The notes beneath the pieces are model-generated. The model was not told where the DNA came from. It made no database searches and saw nothing but the letters and a program-made list of their open reading frames with translations. From Streptomyces sp. SN-593 (GTDB lineage: Bacteria > Actinomycetota > Actinomycetes > Streptomycetales > Streptomycetaceae), in contig NZ_AP018365.1 of the NCBI RefSeq assembly GCF_016756395.1, forward strand, positions 3,075,001 to 3,139,000: a DNA stretch of 64,000 bases, read 5' to 3'. The translations under genes were made by a program, and so were the position numbers. Shown piece by piece: positions 17,435 to 26,868 of this stretch (position 1 is the first letter of the stretch; every line of letters starts with the position of its first letter).

Positions 17435-18394
17435 TCAGCGGTGCCGGGGCGGCGCCATTCTCGGGGCGCGCCGGGGCGGGCCGGGGGCGGCGAGCAGGAT
17501 CAGCCGGGCGGCGCGGTGCCGCTGGCCCGCGTACGGCGCGAGCAGGCGCAGCATCGTCTCGTCGTCGGAGCGCGGTTCGCCGGTGAGGGCGTAGCCGATG
17601 TGGTGCGGCAGGTGGAGGTCGCCCACGGTCACGGCGTCCGGGGCGCCGTGGCTGCGCTGGAGGGTCTCCGCCGCGGTCCACGGGCCGATGCCGGGAACGC
17701 TCCGGAGCAGGGCGGATGCCTCCTCGGCCGGGCGATCGGCGAGGGAGTCGAGCCGGCCGCCCAGGCGTACCGCGCGCAGGACGGCCGAGGCGCGCTTGTC
17801 GTCGACGCCGGCGCCGCGCCAGTCCCAGGACGGCACCCTGGCCCAGCCGGCCGGGTCGGGCATGACCCGCATGCCGGGCGGGGCGGCGGCGCCCCGCGGC
17901 CCCGGGGCGGCCTCGCCGTGCTGGAGCAGGAGCAGCCGCCAGGCCCGGTACGCCTCGATCGTGGTGACCTTCTGCTCCAGGACGGACGGGATCAGCGACT
18001 CCAGCACCAGTCCGGTGCGGGTCAGCCGCAGTCCGGGGTGCCGCCGGTGGGCGGCGTGCACGACGCGGTGCCGCGGTACGAACGCGGACGGGTCGTCGTC
18101 GGCGCCCAGCAGCGAGGGGAGGCCGTCGAGCAGCCACTGCGCGCCCGGGCCCCAGGCGGTGCCCTCGATCGCGGCGGGGCTGCCGGTCAGGCGCAGGGTG
18201 GCCGGGCCCGCGGGGGTGCGGCTGGCCCGCCACACGGTCCCGTCGGGGGTGATGCGGAAGGTGGGGTCGCCGCCGCCCCGGCGCAGCGGCATGAGGGTGC
18301 GGCGCACGTCGAGGGGGGACGGAGGTGCCCAGGTGCGCGTACGCCCCGGCGCCTGCGCGGCGGCGGGCCTGGGGGGCGCGGTGTCTTCGGGCAC
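17435..18394 (-). CDS. DNA-3-methyladenine glycosylase II / HhH-GPD family protein
   Basis: 319-residue base-excision repair glycosylase of the AlkA type. The N-terminal half (FRITPDGTVWRASRTPAGPA) matches the AlkA beta domain; PSVLEQKVTTIEAYRAW and the hairpin RSVPGIGPWTAAETLQRS form the helix-hairpin-helix, followed by the GPD loop with catalytic aspartate in AVTVGDLHLPHHI. It removes alkylated purines. The GTG at 18394 follows a TATACC -10-like hexamer by 8 nt, without ribosome site, so a leaderless message is likely. The gene converges on fbiB. Confidence 0.88.
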   Translation of the reverse strand: MPEDTAPPRPAAAQAPGRTRTWAPPSPLDVRRTLMPLRRGGGDPTFRITPDGTVWRASRTPAGPATLRLTGSPAAIEGTAWGPGAQWLLDGLPSLLGADDDPSAFVPRHRVVHAAHRRHPGLRLTRTGLVLESLIPSVLEQKVTTIEAYRAWRLLLLQHGEAAPGPRGAAAPPGMRVMPDPAGWARVPSWDWRGAGVDDKRASAVLRAVRLGGRLDSLADRPAEEASALLRSVPGIGPWTAAETLQRSHGAPDAVTVGDLHLPHHIGYALTGEPRSDDETMLRLLAPYAGQRHRAARLILLAAPGPPRRAPRMAPPRHR

Positions 18395-18634
18395 CCCGGA
18401 AGGGTATAGGGGCGCGGGCTCTCGGGCCCGGTCGGTGTCCCGTCGTGGCCGGTCCCGCCGGCGTGAAGGGGAGGGCCGGCCCGGGAGGCCCGGCAGGCCC
18501 GTACCGCGGCGGGGCCCCGGCCCATGGGGGCCGGCACCGCTTCCTCCGTGACGGGTTCCGCTTACCGCCCGGCCGCACCCGGTGGGGCCGGCCGCGGGCC
18601 CCACCCGGGTACGGTCCCACCGGTGCGCGGGCGG

Positions 18635-19771
18635 CTACTGGTCGGAGGAGAAGCGGATCGCGGCCGGGGGAATGCGCGCGTCGCACCAGACGCGGGTGCC
18701 GTGCAGCAGCTCGTTGTCGGGGCCGATCTCGGCGTTGTCACCGACCACGGCGCCGACCAGGACGCTGTTGGCGCCGACGCGCGCGTTGGCGCCGACGAGG
18801 CTGTCGCGGACCACCGCACCGGGCTCGATGCGGGCCCCGGCCAGGACGGCGCTGCCCTCGACGAGGGCGCCGGAGCCGATGACGGCACCCTCGGCGACGC
18901 AGGTGCCGGCGAACAGCTTGGCGTCGTCGGCGACGTCGGCGCCGGGCAGGACCAGGTGCTCGCCACGGCGCCCGGGCACCGCCGGCGAGGGGGCGCGGCC
19001 GAGCACGAGGTCGGCGGAGCCGCGGACGAACGCCTCCGGGGTGCCGAGGTCGAGCCAGTACGTGGAGTCGACCATGCCGTGCAGGTGGGCGCCGTCGGCG
19101 AGCAGGCCGGGGAAGGTCTCGCGTTCGACGGAGACCGGTCGGCCGGCGGGGATGGCGTCGAGCAGGGCGCGGGTGAAGACGTACGCGCCGGCGTTGATCT
19201 GGTCGGTGACGATCTCCTCGGGCGTCTGCGGCTTCTCCAGGAAGGCGGTGACGCGGCCGTCGGGGTCGGTGGGCACCAGGCCGAAGGCGCGGGGGTCCTC
19301 GACCCGGGTGAGGTGCAGCGACACGTCCGCGCTGCTGGCGCGGTGGGCGGCGACCAGGGCGCCGATGTCCAGGCCGGTGAGGATGTCCCCGTTGAAGACC
19401 AGCACCGGCTCGTCCGGCGCGGAGTGCAGCCGGTGGGCGACGTTGCGCAGGGCGCCGCCGGTGCCGAGCGGATCGGTCTCGGTGACGTACTCCAGGTGCA
19501 GGCCGAGCGCGGAGCCGTCGCCGAAGTACGGCTCGAAGACCTCGGCCAGGTAGGACGTGGCCATCACGACGTGCTCGACACCCGCGGCACGGGCCCTGGC
19601 GAGCTGGTGCGTGAGGAACGGCACCCCCGCGGCCGGGACCATCGGCTTGGGGGTGTGTACGGTGAGCGGGCGCAGTCGGGTGCCCTTGCCGCCGACCAGC
19701 AGGATCGCCTCGGTGGCGGGACGTCGGGTCGGATCGGCTGCGCCGGCCGCGGAAGCGGGATGTGCTCGCAT
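18635..19771 (-). CDS. NDP-sugar pyrophosphorylase, mannose-1-phosphate guanylyltransferase-like
   Basis: 378 residues. The nucleotidyltransferase domain begins at about residue 20 with ILLVGGKGTRLRPLT and PKPMVPAAGVPFL, has the metal aspartate in LVFNGDILTGLD, and sugar-binding QINAGAYVFTRALLD. The C-terminal part is a left-handed beta helix with hexapeptide repeats (AVIGSGALVEGSAVLAGARI, DSLVGANARVGANSVL). It probably makes GDP-mannose or another NDP-hexose from the ManB product; the sugar is not fixed by sequence. ATG at 19771 is 7 nt after CACTAT (leaderless pattern). Rv3264c occupies the same slot in mycobacteria (recalled). Confidence 0.87.
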   Translation of the reverse strand: MRAHPASAAGAADPTRRPATEAILLVGGKGTRLRPLTVHTPKPMVPAAGVPFLTHQLARARAAGVEHVVMATSYLAEVFEPYFGDGSALGLHLEYVTETDPLGTGGALRNVAHRLHSAPDEPVLVFNGDILTGLDIGALVAAHRASSADVSLHLTRVEDPRAFGLVPTDPDGRVTAFLEKPQTPEEIVTDQINAGAYVFTRALLDAIPAGRPVSVERETFPGLLADGAHLHGMVDSTYWLDLGTPEAFVRGSADLVLGRAPSPAVPGRRGEHLVLPGADVADDAKLFAGTCVAEGAVIGSGALVEGSAVLAGARIEPGAVVRDSLVGANARVGANSVLVGAVVGDNAEIGPDNELLHGTRVWCDARIPPAAIRFSSDQ

Positions 19772-19899
19772 GGGAACGATAGTGGCATAAGCCGTAAACC
19801 CGATAAACCATCACCTGATAACTCGTCAGCTCTTTCGCCACACCGGCCCCTTGCCGGGCCCGCGCGGCGCCACGGATGCCGCCCGGTAGCCTGACCCGC

Positions 19900-20670
19900 G
19901 TGACCTCCAGCGCACTGACCCCCGCCGGACTGCTCGCCGACGCGCTGCGCGCCGACCCGGGCCGCCCGTTGATCACGTTCTACGACGACGCGACCGGCGA
20001 ACGCGTCGAGTTGTCGGTGGCGACGTTCGCCAACTGGGTCGCGAAGACGGGCAACCTGATCCAGGACGAGCTGGGCGCCGAGCCCGGCGACCGGGTCGCG
20101 CTGCTGCTCCCGGCGCACTGGCAGACCGCGGTGTGGCTGGTGGCCGCGTTCTCCACCGGCGTGGTCGCGGTGCCCGGCGGCGATCCGGGGGCGGCCGACC
20201 TGGTGGTGAGCGGCCCGGACACGCTGGAGCAGGCCGGGCGCTGCGGCGGTGCGCGGGTGGCGATGGCGCTGCGTCCGCTCGGCGGACGGTTCCCGCAGCC
20301 GCCGCCGGCGCCGTTCATGGACTACGCGGTCGAAGTGCCCTCGCAGAGCGACCGTTTCGTGCCCTACGTGCCCGTCGGCCCGGACGACCCCGCGCTCGAA
20401 CTGCCCGGCGGCGAGTTGCTGACCGGTGCCGAGGTGGTGCAGAGGGCCCGCGCCGAGGCCGGGGCACTGGGCCTGACGCCGGGTTCCCGGCTGCTGTCCG
20501 GGCTGCCGTACGACGGCTGGAGCGGGCTGGCCGCGGGACTCCTGGCGCCGCTCGCCTCCGGGTCCTCAGTCGTGTTGTGCCGCCACCTGGAGCAGTTGTC
20601 GGCCGACGGGCTGGCCCGTCGGAAGGACGCGGAGCGGGTCACCCACACGGCGGCACCGGGCGTCGCCTGA
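19900..20670 (+). CDS. TIGR03089 family protein (AMP-binding enzyme-like)
   Basis: 256-residue actinobacterial protein with remote similarity to the N-terminal part of AMP-forming acyl/adenylating enzymes (ALTPAGLLADALRADPGRPLITFYDD, GDRVALLLPAHWQTAVWLVAAFSTGVV, LLSGLPYDGWSGLAAGLLAPLASGSSVVL). The ATP-binding P-loop and the C-terminal lid of true adenylating enzymes are missing, so catalysis is doubtful. By recollection the family occurs once per actinobacterial genome next to an LCP gene, as here. GTG at 19900 is 7 nt after TAGCCT and has no ribosome site. It lies 196 bp before the first LCP gene, on the same strand. Confidence 0.85.
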   Translation: MTSSALTPAGLLADALRADPGRPLITFYDDATGERVELSVATFANWVAKTGNLIQDELGAEPGDRVALLLPAHWQTAVWLVAAFSTGVVAVPGGDPGAADLVVSGPDTLEQAGRCGGARVAMALRPLGGRFPQPPPAPFMDYAVEVPSQSDRFVPYVPVGPDDPALELPGGELLTGAEVVQRARAEAGALGLTPGSRLLSGLPYDGWSGLAAGLLAPLASGSSVVLCRHLEQLSADGLARRKDAERVTHTAAPGVA

Positions 20671-20866
20671 GCCCCACCCGTCACGCTGGTGCCGATCCCG
20701 CGTGAATGTTCTCCCAACTCCCGCGCAAGATGGGTGCCCTGGGCAACCCTTGCGGTGTTTCGACTGTCTGAACGAATGCCGTGCGGGTACTCGGGTCCGA
20801 TCCCTCCGGCGACTGGACTCCGCCCGGCGCAGCACACCGGGCCCCTGACCGAGGGACGGGCACGAC

Positions 20867-22621
20867 GTGACCACTCCAGCAGAGCCGCCGAAGGACGCCT
20901 CCGCCGCGGGCTCGCCGGAAGACTCCGCACCGGAGGCGGCCGACGACGAAGCAGGCGGGGAAGCGGGCGTTCCGGCCGGGAAGACGGCCGGGACCGGGGA
21001 AGGGGCCGGGGCCCCGGACACGGCCGACTCTGCCGGCACCGCCGGCACCGCCGGCACCGCCGAAGGGCCGGACGCGGAGGAGGAGCCGGGCACCGGCCCG
21101 GGAACCGCCGAGCAGAAACCTTTCGGCGCCGACGAGGACGAGGCCGTATCCACGTCCGAGGCCGAGGCGGCGGGGGATGCGCAGGCGGAGCCCGAGAGCG
21201 AGCCCGACGCCGCCTCCGGGACCGAGGCCGTGTCGGCGTCCACGCCCGAAGCCGACGCGGACACCGACACCGACACCGTGAAGCCTGCCGAGGATTCCGC
21301 CGAGGCTTCCGCCGCACCCGGCTCCGATGCTGCCGTCCCCGACGCCGACCCGGACGCCGGCACCGACACCGCGGCCACGGCCGGCGGTTCCCCCGCGCCC
21401 CGGCGCCGGTTCAAGTGGCTGAAGGCCCTCGCGATCAGCACCTCCGTGCTGGTGCTCGCCGGGGCGGGCGGCATCTGGTACGTCTACCAGCACCTCAACG
21501 GCAACATCACCACCGACACCGTGACCGAGAACGAGCTGAAGGCGCAGGCGTCCCAGCGCCCGCCGGAGGGCCCGGCCTCGACCGAGAACATCCTGCTGAT
21601 CGGCTCGGACAGCCGCAGCGGCGGCAACGACAAGTACGGCCAGGACACCGGCACCCAGCGTTCGGACACCACGATCCTGCTGCACCTGTCGGCGGACCGG
21701 ACCAACGCCACCGCGGTGAGCATCCCGCGCGACCTGATGGTCCACGTCCCCACCTGCACCAAGTCCGACGGCAGCACGATCAGCCCGAAGTTCGAGCAGT
21801 TCAACTGGGCCTTCGAGTTCGGAGGCGCCGCCTGCACGATCCGCGCGGTCGAGGAGCTGACCGGGGTGCGGGTCGACCACCACCTGATCGTGGACTTCAG
21901 CGGCTTCAAGAGCATGGTGGACGCGGTCGGCGGTGTGGAGGTCTGCACGCCCGAGGCGATCCACGACACCGACTCCCACCTCGACCTGTCCGCCGGCAAG
22001 CACAAGCTGGACGGGGAGCAGGCGCTGGGCTACGTGCGGGTCCGGCACGGCATCGGCGACGGCAGCGACACCGAACGGATCGGCCGCCAGCAGGACTTCC
22101 TCGCGTCGCTGATCAAGAAGGTGCAGAGCAACGGGGTGCTGCTCAACCCCGGCAAGGTGTACCCGCTGCTGAACGCGGCCACCAAGTCGCTGACCGCCGA
22201 CCCGGGCCTCGACTCGCTGAGCGACCTGTACTCGCTGGCGCAGCGCCTGCAGAAGATACCGGCCGGCGCCATCCACTTCGTCACCGCGCCCGTCGAGCCG
22301 TACGTCGCGGACCACAACCGGGACCAACTGGTGCAGCCCGACGCCGAGTCGCTGTTCGCCGCGGTGCGCGCCGACCAGCAGGTACGGGTGAGCAGCGGCG
22401 ACGACAGCAGCAGCAGCAGCAAGGACAGCGGCGGCAGCGGCGGCTCGGACAGCGCCTCGCCGTCGCCGTCGGACACGTCGCCCTCGGACACGCCGGACCC
22501 GACCGCGACCGGCAGCCCCTCCGGCACTCCTTCCGGTTCCTCGTCGGCGACCCCTTCGGACACGCCTTCGGGCACCCCTACCTTCAAGGGGACGACGGCC
22601 GACCGAGACGTCTGCGGCTAA
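20867..22621 (+). CDS. LCP family glycopolymer transferase 1 (long disordered N-terminus)
   Basis: 584 residues. Residues 1 to about 180 are acidic, Glu/Asp/Ala-rich and cytosolic; one transmembrane helix follows RRRFKWLK at about 186-207; the LCP domain spans about 240-420. Catalytic motifs are intact: LLIGSDSRSGG, TQRSDTTILLHLSADR, VSIPRDLMVHVP and LGYVRVRHG. The C-terminus ends in a Ser/Thr/Pro-rich tail and has no LytR_C domain. LCP enzymes transfer lipid-linked wall polymers onto peptidoglycan outside the membrane. GTG at 20867 has GAGGGA upstream. The next LCP gene begins 57 bp downstream. Confidence 0.93.
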   Translation: MTTPAEPPKDASAAGSPEDSAPEAADDEAGGEAGVPAGKTAGTGEGAGAPDTADSAGTAGTAGTAEGPDAEEEPGTGPGTAEQKPFGADEDEAVSTSEAEAAGDAQAEPESEPDAASGTEAVSASTPEADADTDTDTVKPAEDSAEASAAPGSDAAVPDADPDAGTDTAATAGGSPAPRRRFKWLKALAISTSVLVLAGAGGIWYVYQHLNGNITTDTVTENELKAQASQRPPEGPASTENILLIGSDSRSGGNDKYGQDTGTQRSDTTILLHLSADRTNATAVSIPRDLMVHVPTCTKSDGSTISPKFEQFNWAFEFGGAACTIRAVEELTGVRVDHHLIVDFSGFKSMVDAVGGVEVCTPEAIHDTDSHLDLSAGKHKLDGEQALGYVRVRHGIGDGSDTERIGRQQDFLASLIKKVQSNGVLLNPGKVYPLLNAATKSLTADPGLDSLSDLYSLAQRLQKIPAGAIHFVTAPVEPYVADHNRDQLVQPDAESLFAAVRADQQVRVSSGDDSSSSSKDSGGSGGSDSASPSPSDTSPSDTPDPTATGSPSGTPSGSSSATPSDTPSGTPTFKGTTADRDVCG

Positions 22622-22678
22622 GGCCGATGAACTATGGTGGGGCGCTCCGGCCACTGCGGATGGAGGTCCTGAGCGACC

Positions 22679-24490
22679 GTGGACACGCAAGGCTCCGGGT
22701 ACGTCGACCCGGCGGACCAGTGGGTGCTCGACCCGGTCACGGGCACCTACCAACTGCGGCTGGACCCGGCCGAGTCGGCGCAGCCGCCCGCGACCGGTCC
22801 GGTACCCCCCGCGGAAGTGCCCGCGCCGCAGGTGGGCGGCCTCACCGGCACCGGCACCGGTCCGGCCGCCGGGCCCGGTTCCCTTGCGGCCAGCGGTGAC
22901 GACGCCGGACACACCGTCGGCCACGGGGCCGGTTCCGAGCCCGGGACCGGCCCCGCGGTCAAGCCCCGTAGCGCCTCCACCGCCGCGCCTTCCGCCCCGC
23001 GCCCGCCCGGCAGCCGGCGCGCGCCCTCCGGCCGGGGCACCCGCCGGGCCGGGGCAGCCCCGAGCCGCCGCAAGCCCAAGCAGCACAGGAGCATGACGAC
23101 GGTGTGGGCGGCCGGCACCATCGGTCTCGCGATCGTGGCGGGCGGGGTCGGCGGCTACGCCGCCTTCCACCGGACCGGCACCGTGGTGCACTCGGTGGAC
23201 GTCGGCAACGCGGGCAGCGCGGCCTTCTCCACCACCGGCCAGATGAACGTCCTGATGCTGGGCACCGACAGCCGGGCCGGCCTCGGCCACGAGTCAGGCG
23301 CCCCGGCCGCGACCGGGCAGGCCGACACCGCGGTCCTCCTGCACCTGTCGGCCGACCGCAGCAACCTGACCGCGGTGAGCATCCCGCCGAACCTGGTCAC
23401 CGACGTGCCCGAGTGCCCGGTGGGCAACGCGGTGGTGAAGGGCGCGAGCGGGCAGCGGTTCTCCACGGTGCTCTCCGGACGCGACCCCGGCTGCGCGATG
23501 CGGCTGGTCACCCAGCTCACCGGGATCCACGTGGACCACTTCCTGATGGTGGACTTCGCGGCCGTGCAGAAGCTCACCACGGCGCTCGGCGGCGTGGAGA
23601 TGTGTCTGAAGGAGCCGCTGCGCGATCCGTCGACCGGCCTGTCGCTGGGCGCCGGCAAGCAGAAGGTCGCCGGCGCCCAGGCGCTGGCGCTGGTGCGCGC
23701 CGAGAAGGAGCTGCCCGGTTCCTCGGGGGTGCCCGCCGGCGGCGACCTGGCGCGGGTGCAGGTCCAGGAGCAGTTCCTGGCGGCGCTGTTCCGCACCGCC
23801 ACCTCGGGCTCGACGCTGACCGACCCGAAGAAGCTGAAGGCGCTGGCCACCACGGCCGCGGGCGTGCTCACCGTGGACACCCCGATCGGCAGCGTCGGCG
23901 CGCTGGACGACCTGGCCGGCCAGTTCGGCAAGGTCGACGAGAAGCACGTCACCCTCGCCGAACTGCCGGTGAAGCAGAACCCGGCCGACAGCACCGGTCG
24001 CACGGTCGTCATCGACCAGGCGAAGTCCACCCAGCTCTTCGACGTGGTGAAGCAGGACATCTCGCTGTCGAGCGGCCCGGTCGCGCCCGATCCGAAGCTG
24101 GTCGGCTCCAAGGCCACCCCGCACAACACGCGCGTCACCGTCTACAACGGCACCGGCGCCTTCGGTGCCTCGCAGGACGTGCTGCTGTGGCTCCAGAACG
24201 ACGAGGGCGTCAACCGCTCGGCCAACGGCGGCGACTCCGCGAAGCGCGTGGCGAAGACGACGCTGCACTACGCCCCCAACCAGGCAGACCAGGCCCGCTC
24301 GCTGGCCGCGATGATGGGGCTGCCGGCGTCCGCGCTGGTCGAGGGCACCAAGGACGTGCCGCCGCTGACGTACATGTCGCTCACCCTGGGCGCGGACTAC
24401 ACCGCGCCGGGCACCCCGATCGCGCCGCCCACCACGCCCCCCAAGGGCCTGGAGTCGATCACGGCGGACGACACCTCCTGCGTGGGATAG
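22679..24490 (+). CDS. LCP family protein 2, catalytic residues replaced (pseudo-LCP)
   Basis: 603 residues: a Pro/Ala-rich N-terminus, one membrane helix at about 139-163, an LCP domain from about 189, and a LytR_C domain near residues 480-575. Its fold motifs match LCP1 (MLGTDSRAGLG, HLSADRSNLTAVSI), but three key positions differ. The Arg of RxDT is Gln214, the Arg-Asp of SIPRD is Pro237-Asn238, and the second Arg of YVRxR is Glu342. It is therefore predicted to be inactive as a transferase, perhaps a partner of LCP1, with which it is probably co-transcribed. GTG at 22679 follows GGAGG with long spacing. Confidence 0.9.
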   Translation: MDTQGSGYVDPADQWVLDPVTGTYQLRLDPAESAQPPATGPVPPAEVPAPQVGGLTGTGTGPAAGPGSLAASGDDAGHTVGHGAGSEPGTGPAVKPRSASTAAPSAPRPPGSRRAPSGRGTRRAGAAPSRRKPKQHRSMTTVWAAGTIGLAIVAGGVGGYAAFHRTGTVVHSVDVGNAGSAAFSTTGQMNVLMLGTDSRAGLGHESGAPAATGQADTAVLLHLSADRSNLTAVSIPPNLVTDVPECPVGNAVVKGASGQRFSTVLSGRDPGCAMRLVTQLTGIHVDHFLMVDFAAVQKLTTALGGVEMCLKEPLRDPSTGLSLGAGKQKVAGAQALALVRAEKELPGSSGVPAGGDLARVQVQEQFLAALFRTATSGSTLTDPKKLKALATTAAGVLTVDTPIGSVGALDDLAGQFGKVDEKHVTLAELPVKQNPADSTGRTVVIDQAKSTQLFDVVKQDISLSSGPVAPDPKLVGSKATPHNTRVTVYNGTGAFGASQDVLLWLQNDEGVNRSANGGDSAKRVAKTTLHYAPNQADQARSLAAMMGLPASALVEGTKDVPPLTYMSLTLGADYTAPGTPIAPPTTPPKGLESITADDTSCVG

Positions 24491-24835
24491 GTCACACCCG
24501 CTCCCGTCCCGCGCCCGCCATGTGTCCGGTCCCGGAGCCCCGTTGGCGACGGCGGGGCGCGCCCGCGGACGGGCCTGCGGACGGGCCCGGCCCTGGAGCC
24601 CGTGAGGGACAAGGCGCCGGTATGACAACATCACCGCGACAACGGCACACGGCAAGTGCAGGACATCGGGTGCAACTATGGCCGGTGCCCGACCGTCTGA
24701 CATAAGGACGGTCTGAGAAGGCGGTCACGGACGGTCCGAAACGGCCAACCGTAATGACGGTCTGATAAGCAGACGGCGAAGACAGGAAGACGGCTGACGG
24801 CTGGCACGGCCGGACCGGCGAGTGGAGGAGTCCGT
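24491..24835. other. 345-bp gap between LCP2 and LCP3 with repeated GACGGTC sites
   Basis: No gene. The right half is less GC-rich and carries the repeat array at 24691-24762, followed by a ribosome site for LCP3. A separate promoter for LCP3 is likely here. The left half shows nothing distinctive. Confidence 0.6.
24691..24762. repeat. GACGGTC repeat array upstream of LCP3
   Basis: GACGGTC occurs at 24707-24713, 24730-24736 and 24756-24762 in direct orientation, and as GACCGTC at 24691-24697 in inverted orientation. The first two sites (24691 and 24707) form a 7-bp inverted repeat with a 9-nt spacer. Two of the copies extend to GACGGTCTGA. The array could bind a regulator or fold in RNA. Confidence 0.7.
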
Positions 24836-26734
24836 ATGCGCGACGGCAGGGCGGGAGGGCCCGGTTACGGGTCCGCTTCCCACCCCGGCGGCCCGGACTG
24901 GGACCAGGGCTCCCACCACGACGGCCACCCGCAGGACCTCCGCCAGGGCCCGCCCGCGGGCGACCCGTCGTACGCCCGCTACGGGGACGGCTTCCCGCCG
25001 GCCGCGGACCCACGCCACGACGGCGCGATACCCGGGCCGCGCTCGGGCGGGCACCCCGGCGGCCCCCGCGACCTGGACCCGGACGGCCCCGGCGCCGTCG
25101 GGACGGGCGGCGGCCCGGGTCCCGGCGGTTCGGGTCCCGGCGGTTCGGACGGATCCGGCGACGGCACCGCCCCGGCCGGCCCCGCGGGCCCCGGCGGCGG
25201 CCACCGGCGCGGCGGGCGGCGCAAGGCCAAGAGCCGCAAGCGCAAGGCGATCCGCTGGGTGGCCATCGCGGTCGCCGTGGCGGTCCTCGGCACCGCAGGC
25301 GCGGCCTACGGCTACTACGAGTACCTCTCCGGCAAGATCCGCAAGGGCGAGCGCAACAGCGGCAAGACCGACGTCGCCAAGTCCAAGGCGAACTCCGCGG
25401 GCCAGACCCCGATGAACATCATGATCCTCGGCTCCGACACCCGCTCCGACCCCGAGGACGCGAAGCTCGGCGGCGCCGCCGACTCGACCGGCGCCCGGGC
25501 CGACGTGATCATGATCGCCCACCTGTCCGCCGACCGCTCCAACATGTCGGTGGTGAGCATCCCGCGCGACACCCGGGTGGACATCCCCGAGTGCACCGAC
25601 CCCAAGACGCACAAGGTCTACCCGAAGACCAACGACATCATCAACGCCTCCCTCAGCCGGGGCGGGGCGGGCTGCACCCTGGCCACCGTGCAGAACCTCA
25701 CCGGCGTCTACATCGACCACTGGCTGACCATCGACTTCGCCGGCGTGGTCAAGATGGCCGACGTGGTCGGCGGCGTGGACGTCTGCGTCAAGGAGAACGT
25801 GGACGACCACGCGACCGCGGCCCAGCCCGGCGGCTCGCACCTGCACCTGACCGCGGGCACGCACACCGTCAAGGGCGAGCAGGCGCTCCAGTGGCTGCGC
25901 ACCCGCCACGCGTTCGGCAGCGACGCGGGCCGCTCGAAGGCCCAGCACATGTACATGAGCTCGCTGATCCGCAAGCTGCGCAGCCAGAACCTCTTCACCG
26001 ACCCGTCGAAGCTCAACAAGATTGCCACCACGGCGATGTCCGCGTTCGAGGTGTCCTCCGAGATCGGCACCCCGAAGAAGCTCTACGACCTGGGCATGCA
26101 GCTCAAGACGATCCCGCCGGACCGGATCACGATGCTGACCATGCCGCGGATCGAGGACCCCGAGGACCCCAGCGCGCACTACCTGCCCGCGCCGAGCGCC
26201 ACCACGGTCTGGTCGCTGCTGCGCAACGACGTGGCCATGGACGCCAACGGCAAGGCGAAGAGCACGTCGTCGGCGACTCCGACCACCCCGGCGACGTCCG
26301 GCCCGGCGGCCCACCCCGCGGCGGACATCCCCGTCACCGTGGTCAACGGCACCGCGGGGAGCGCCGACGGAACGCCGACCGACGGCCGCGCCAGCTCGCT
26401 CGTCCAGACCCTCAGCGCCGCCGGCTTCACCCAGGCCGAGGCGAGCGACCAGGCGACGCCGCGCGAGAGCACCGTGCTGAACTACCCGACCGACGGCGGC
26501 GCGCAGGGCAGGTCCGACGCGCTGTCCGTGGCGAAGGCGCTGAAGATCCCGTCGACCGACGTGAAGGCGTCCTCCGACGTGCAGGCGATCACCCTGACCG
26601 TCGGCTCGGACTGGAAGACCGGCACCGACTACAGCGCGACCCTGCCGAAGGCCGGTGCGGTGCCCGACGACGCCGACGCGCTCAACGGCGCCAGCAAGGG
26701 CTGCATGGACATCCTGCCGACGTACCAGTTCTGA
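24836..26734 (+). CDS. LCP family glycopolymer transferase 3 with LytR_C domain
   Basis: 632 residues. The N-terminal 130 residues are Gly/Pro/Asp-rich and cytosolic, ending in a basic patch (KAKSRKRKAIR). A membrane helix at about 139-160 and the LCP domain from about 193 follow. Catalytic motifs are present: MILGSDTRSD, GARADVIMIAHLSADR, VSIPRDTRVDIPEC, LQWLRTRHAFG. A LytR_C domain (PF13399-like) covers about 498-605 (VTVVNGTAGS onward). ATG at 24836 has an excellent GGAGGAG site. A 15-bp stem terminator follows at 26754-26789. Confidence 0.93.
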   Translation: MRDGRAGGPGYGSASHPGGPDWDQGSHHDGHPQDLRQGPPAGDPSYARYGDGFPPAADPRHDGAIPGPRSGGHPGGPRDLDPDGPGAVGTGGGPGPGGSGPGGSDGSGDGTAPAGPAGPGGGHRRGGRRKAKSRKRKAIRWVAIAVAVAVLGTAGAAYGYYEYLSGKIRKGERNSGKTDVAKSKANSAGQTPMNIMILGSDTRSDPEDAKLGGAADSTGARADVIMIAHLSADRSNMSVVSIPRDTRVDIPECTDPKTHKVYPKTNDIINASLSRGGAGCTLATVQNLTGVYIDHWLTIDFAGVVKMADVVGGVDVCVKENVDDHATAAQPGGSHLHLTAGTHTVKGEQALQWLRTRHAFGSDAGRSKAQHMYMSSLIRKLRSQNLFTDPSKLNKIATTAMSAFEVSSEIGTPKKLYDLGMQLKTIPPDRITMLTMPRIEDPEDPSAHYLPAPSATTVWSLLRNDVAMDANGKAKSTSSATPTTPATSGPAAHPAADIPVTVVNGTAGSADGTPTDGRASSLVQTLSAAGFTQAEASDQATPRESTVLNYPTDGGAQGRSDALSVAKALKIPSTDVKASSDVQAITLTVGSDWKTGTDYSATLPKAGAVPDDADALNGASKGCMDILPTYQF

Positions 26735-26753
26735 TCGCCGGCCGCGGACGCGG

Positions 26754-26789
26754 CGAGGGGCCCACCGGAGGTTTCCGGTGGGCCCCTCG
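26754..26789. terminator. Bidirectional terminator between LCP3 and the GT2 gene
   Basis: A perfect 15-bp inverted repeat, CGAGGGGCCCACCGG (26754-26768) and its complement (26775-26789), with a 6-nt loop. It lies between two convergent genes, 19 bp after the LCP3 stop, and would serve both. No U-tract is present, as is usual in Streptomyces. Confidence 0.85.
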
Positions 26790-26868
26790 TGCCGCTGGCG
26801 GGGCGGACGGCCGCTGCCCGTACGGCGAAGACCGCGGGAACCCGCGGCGGAGGTCCCGGGGACCGGCC

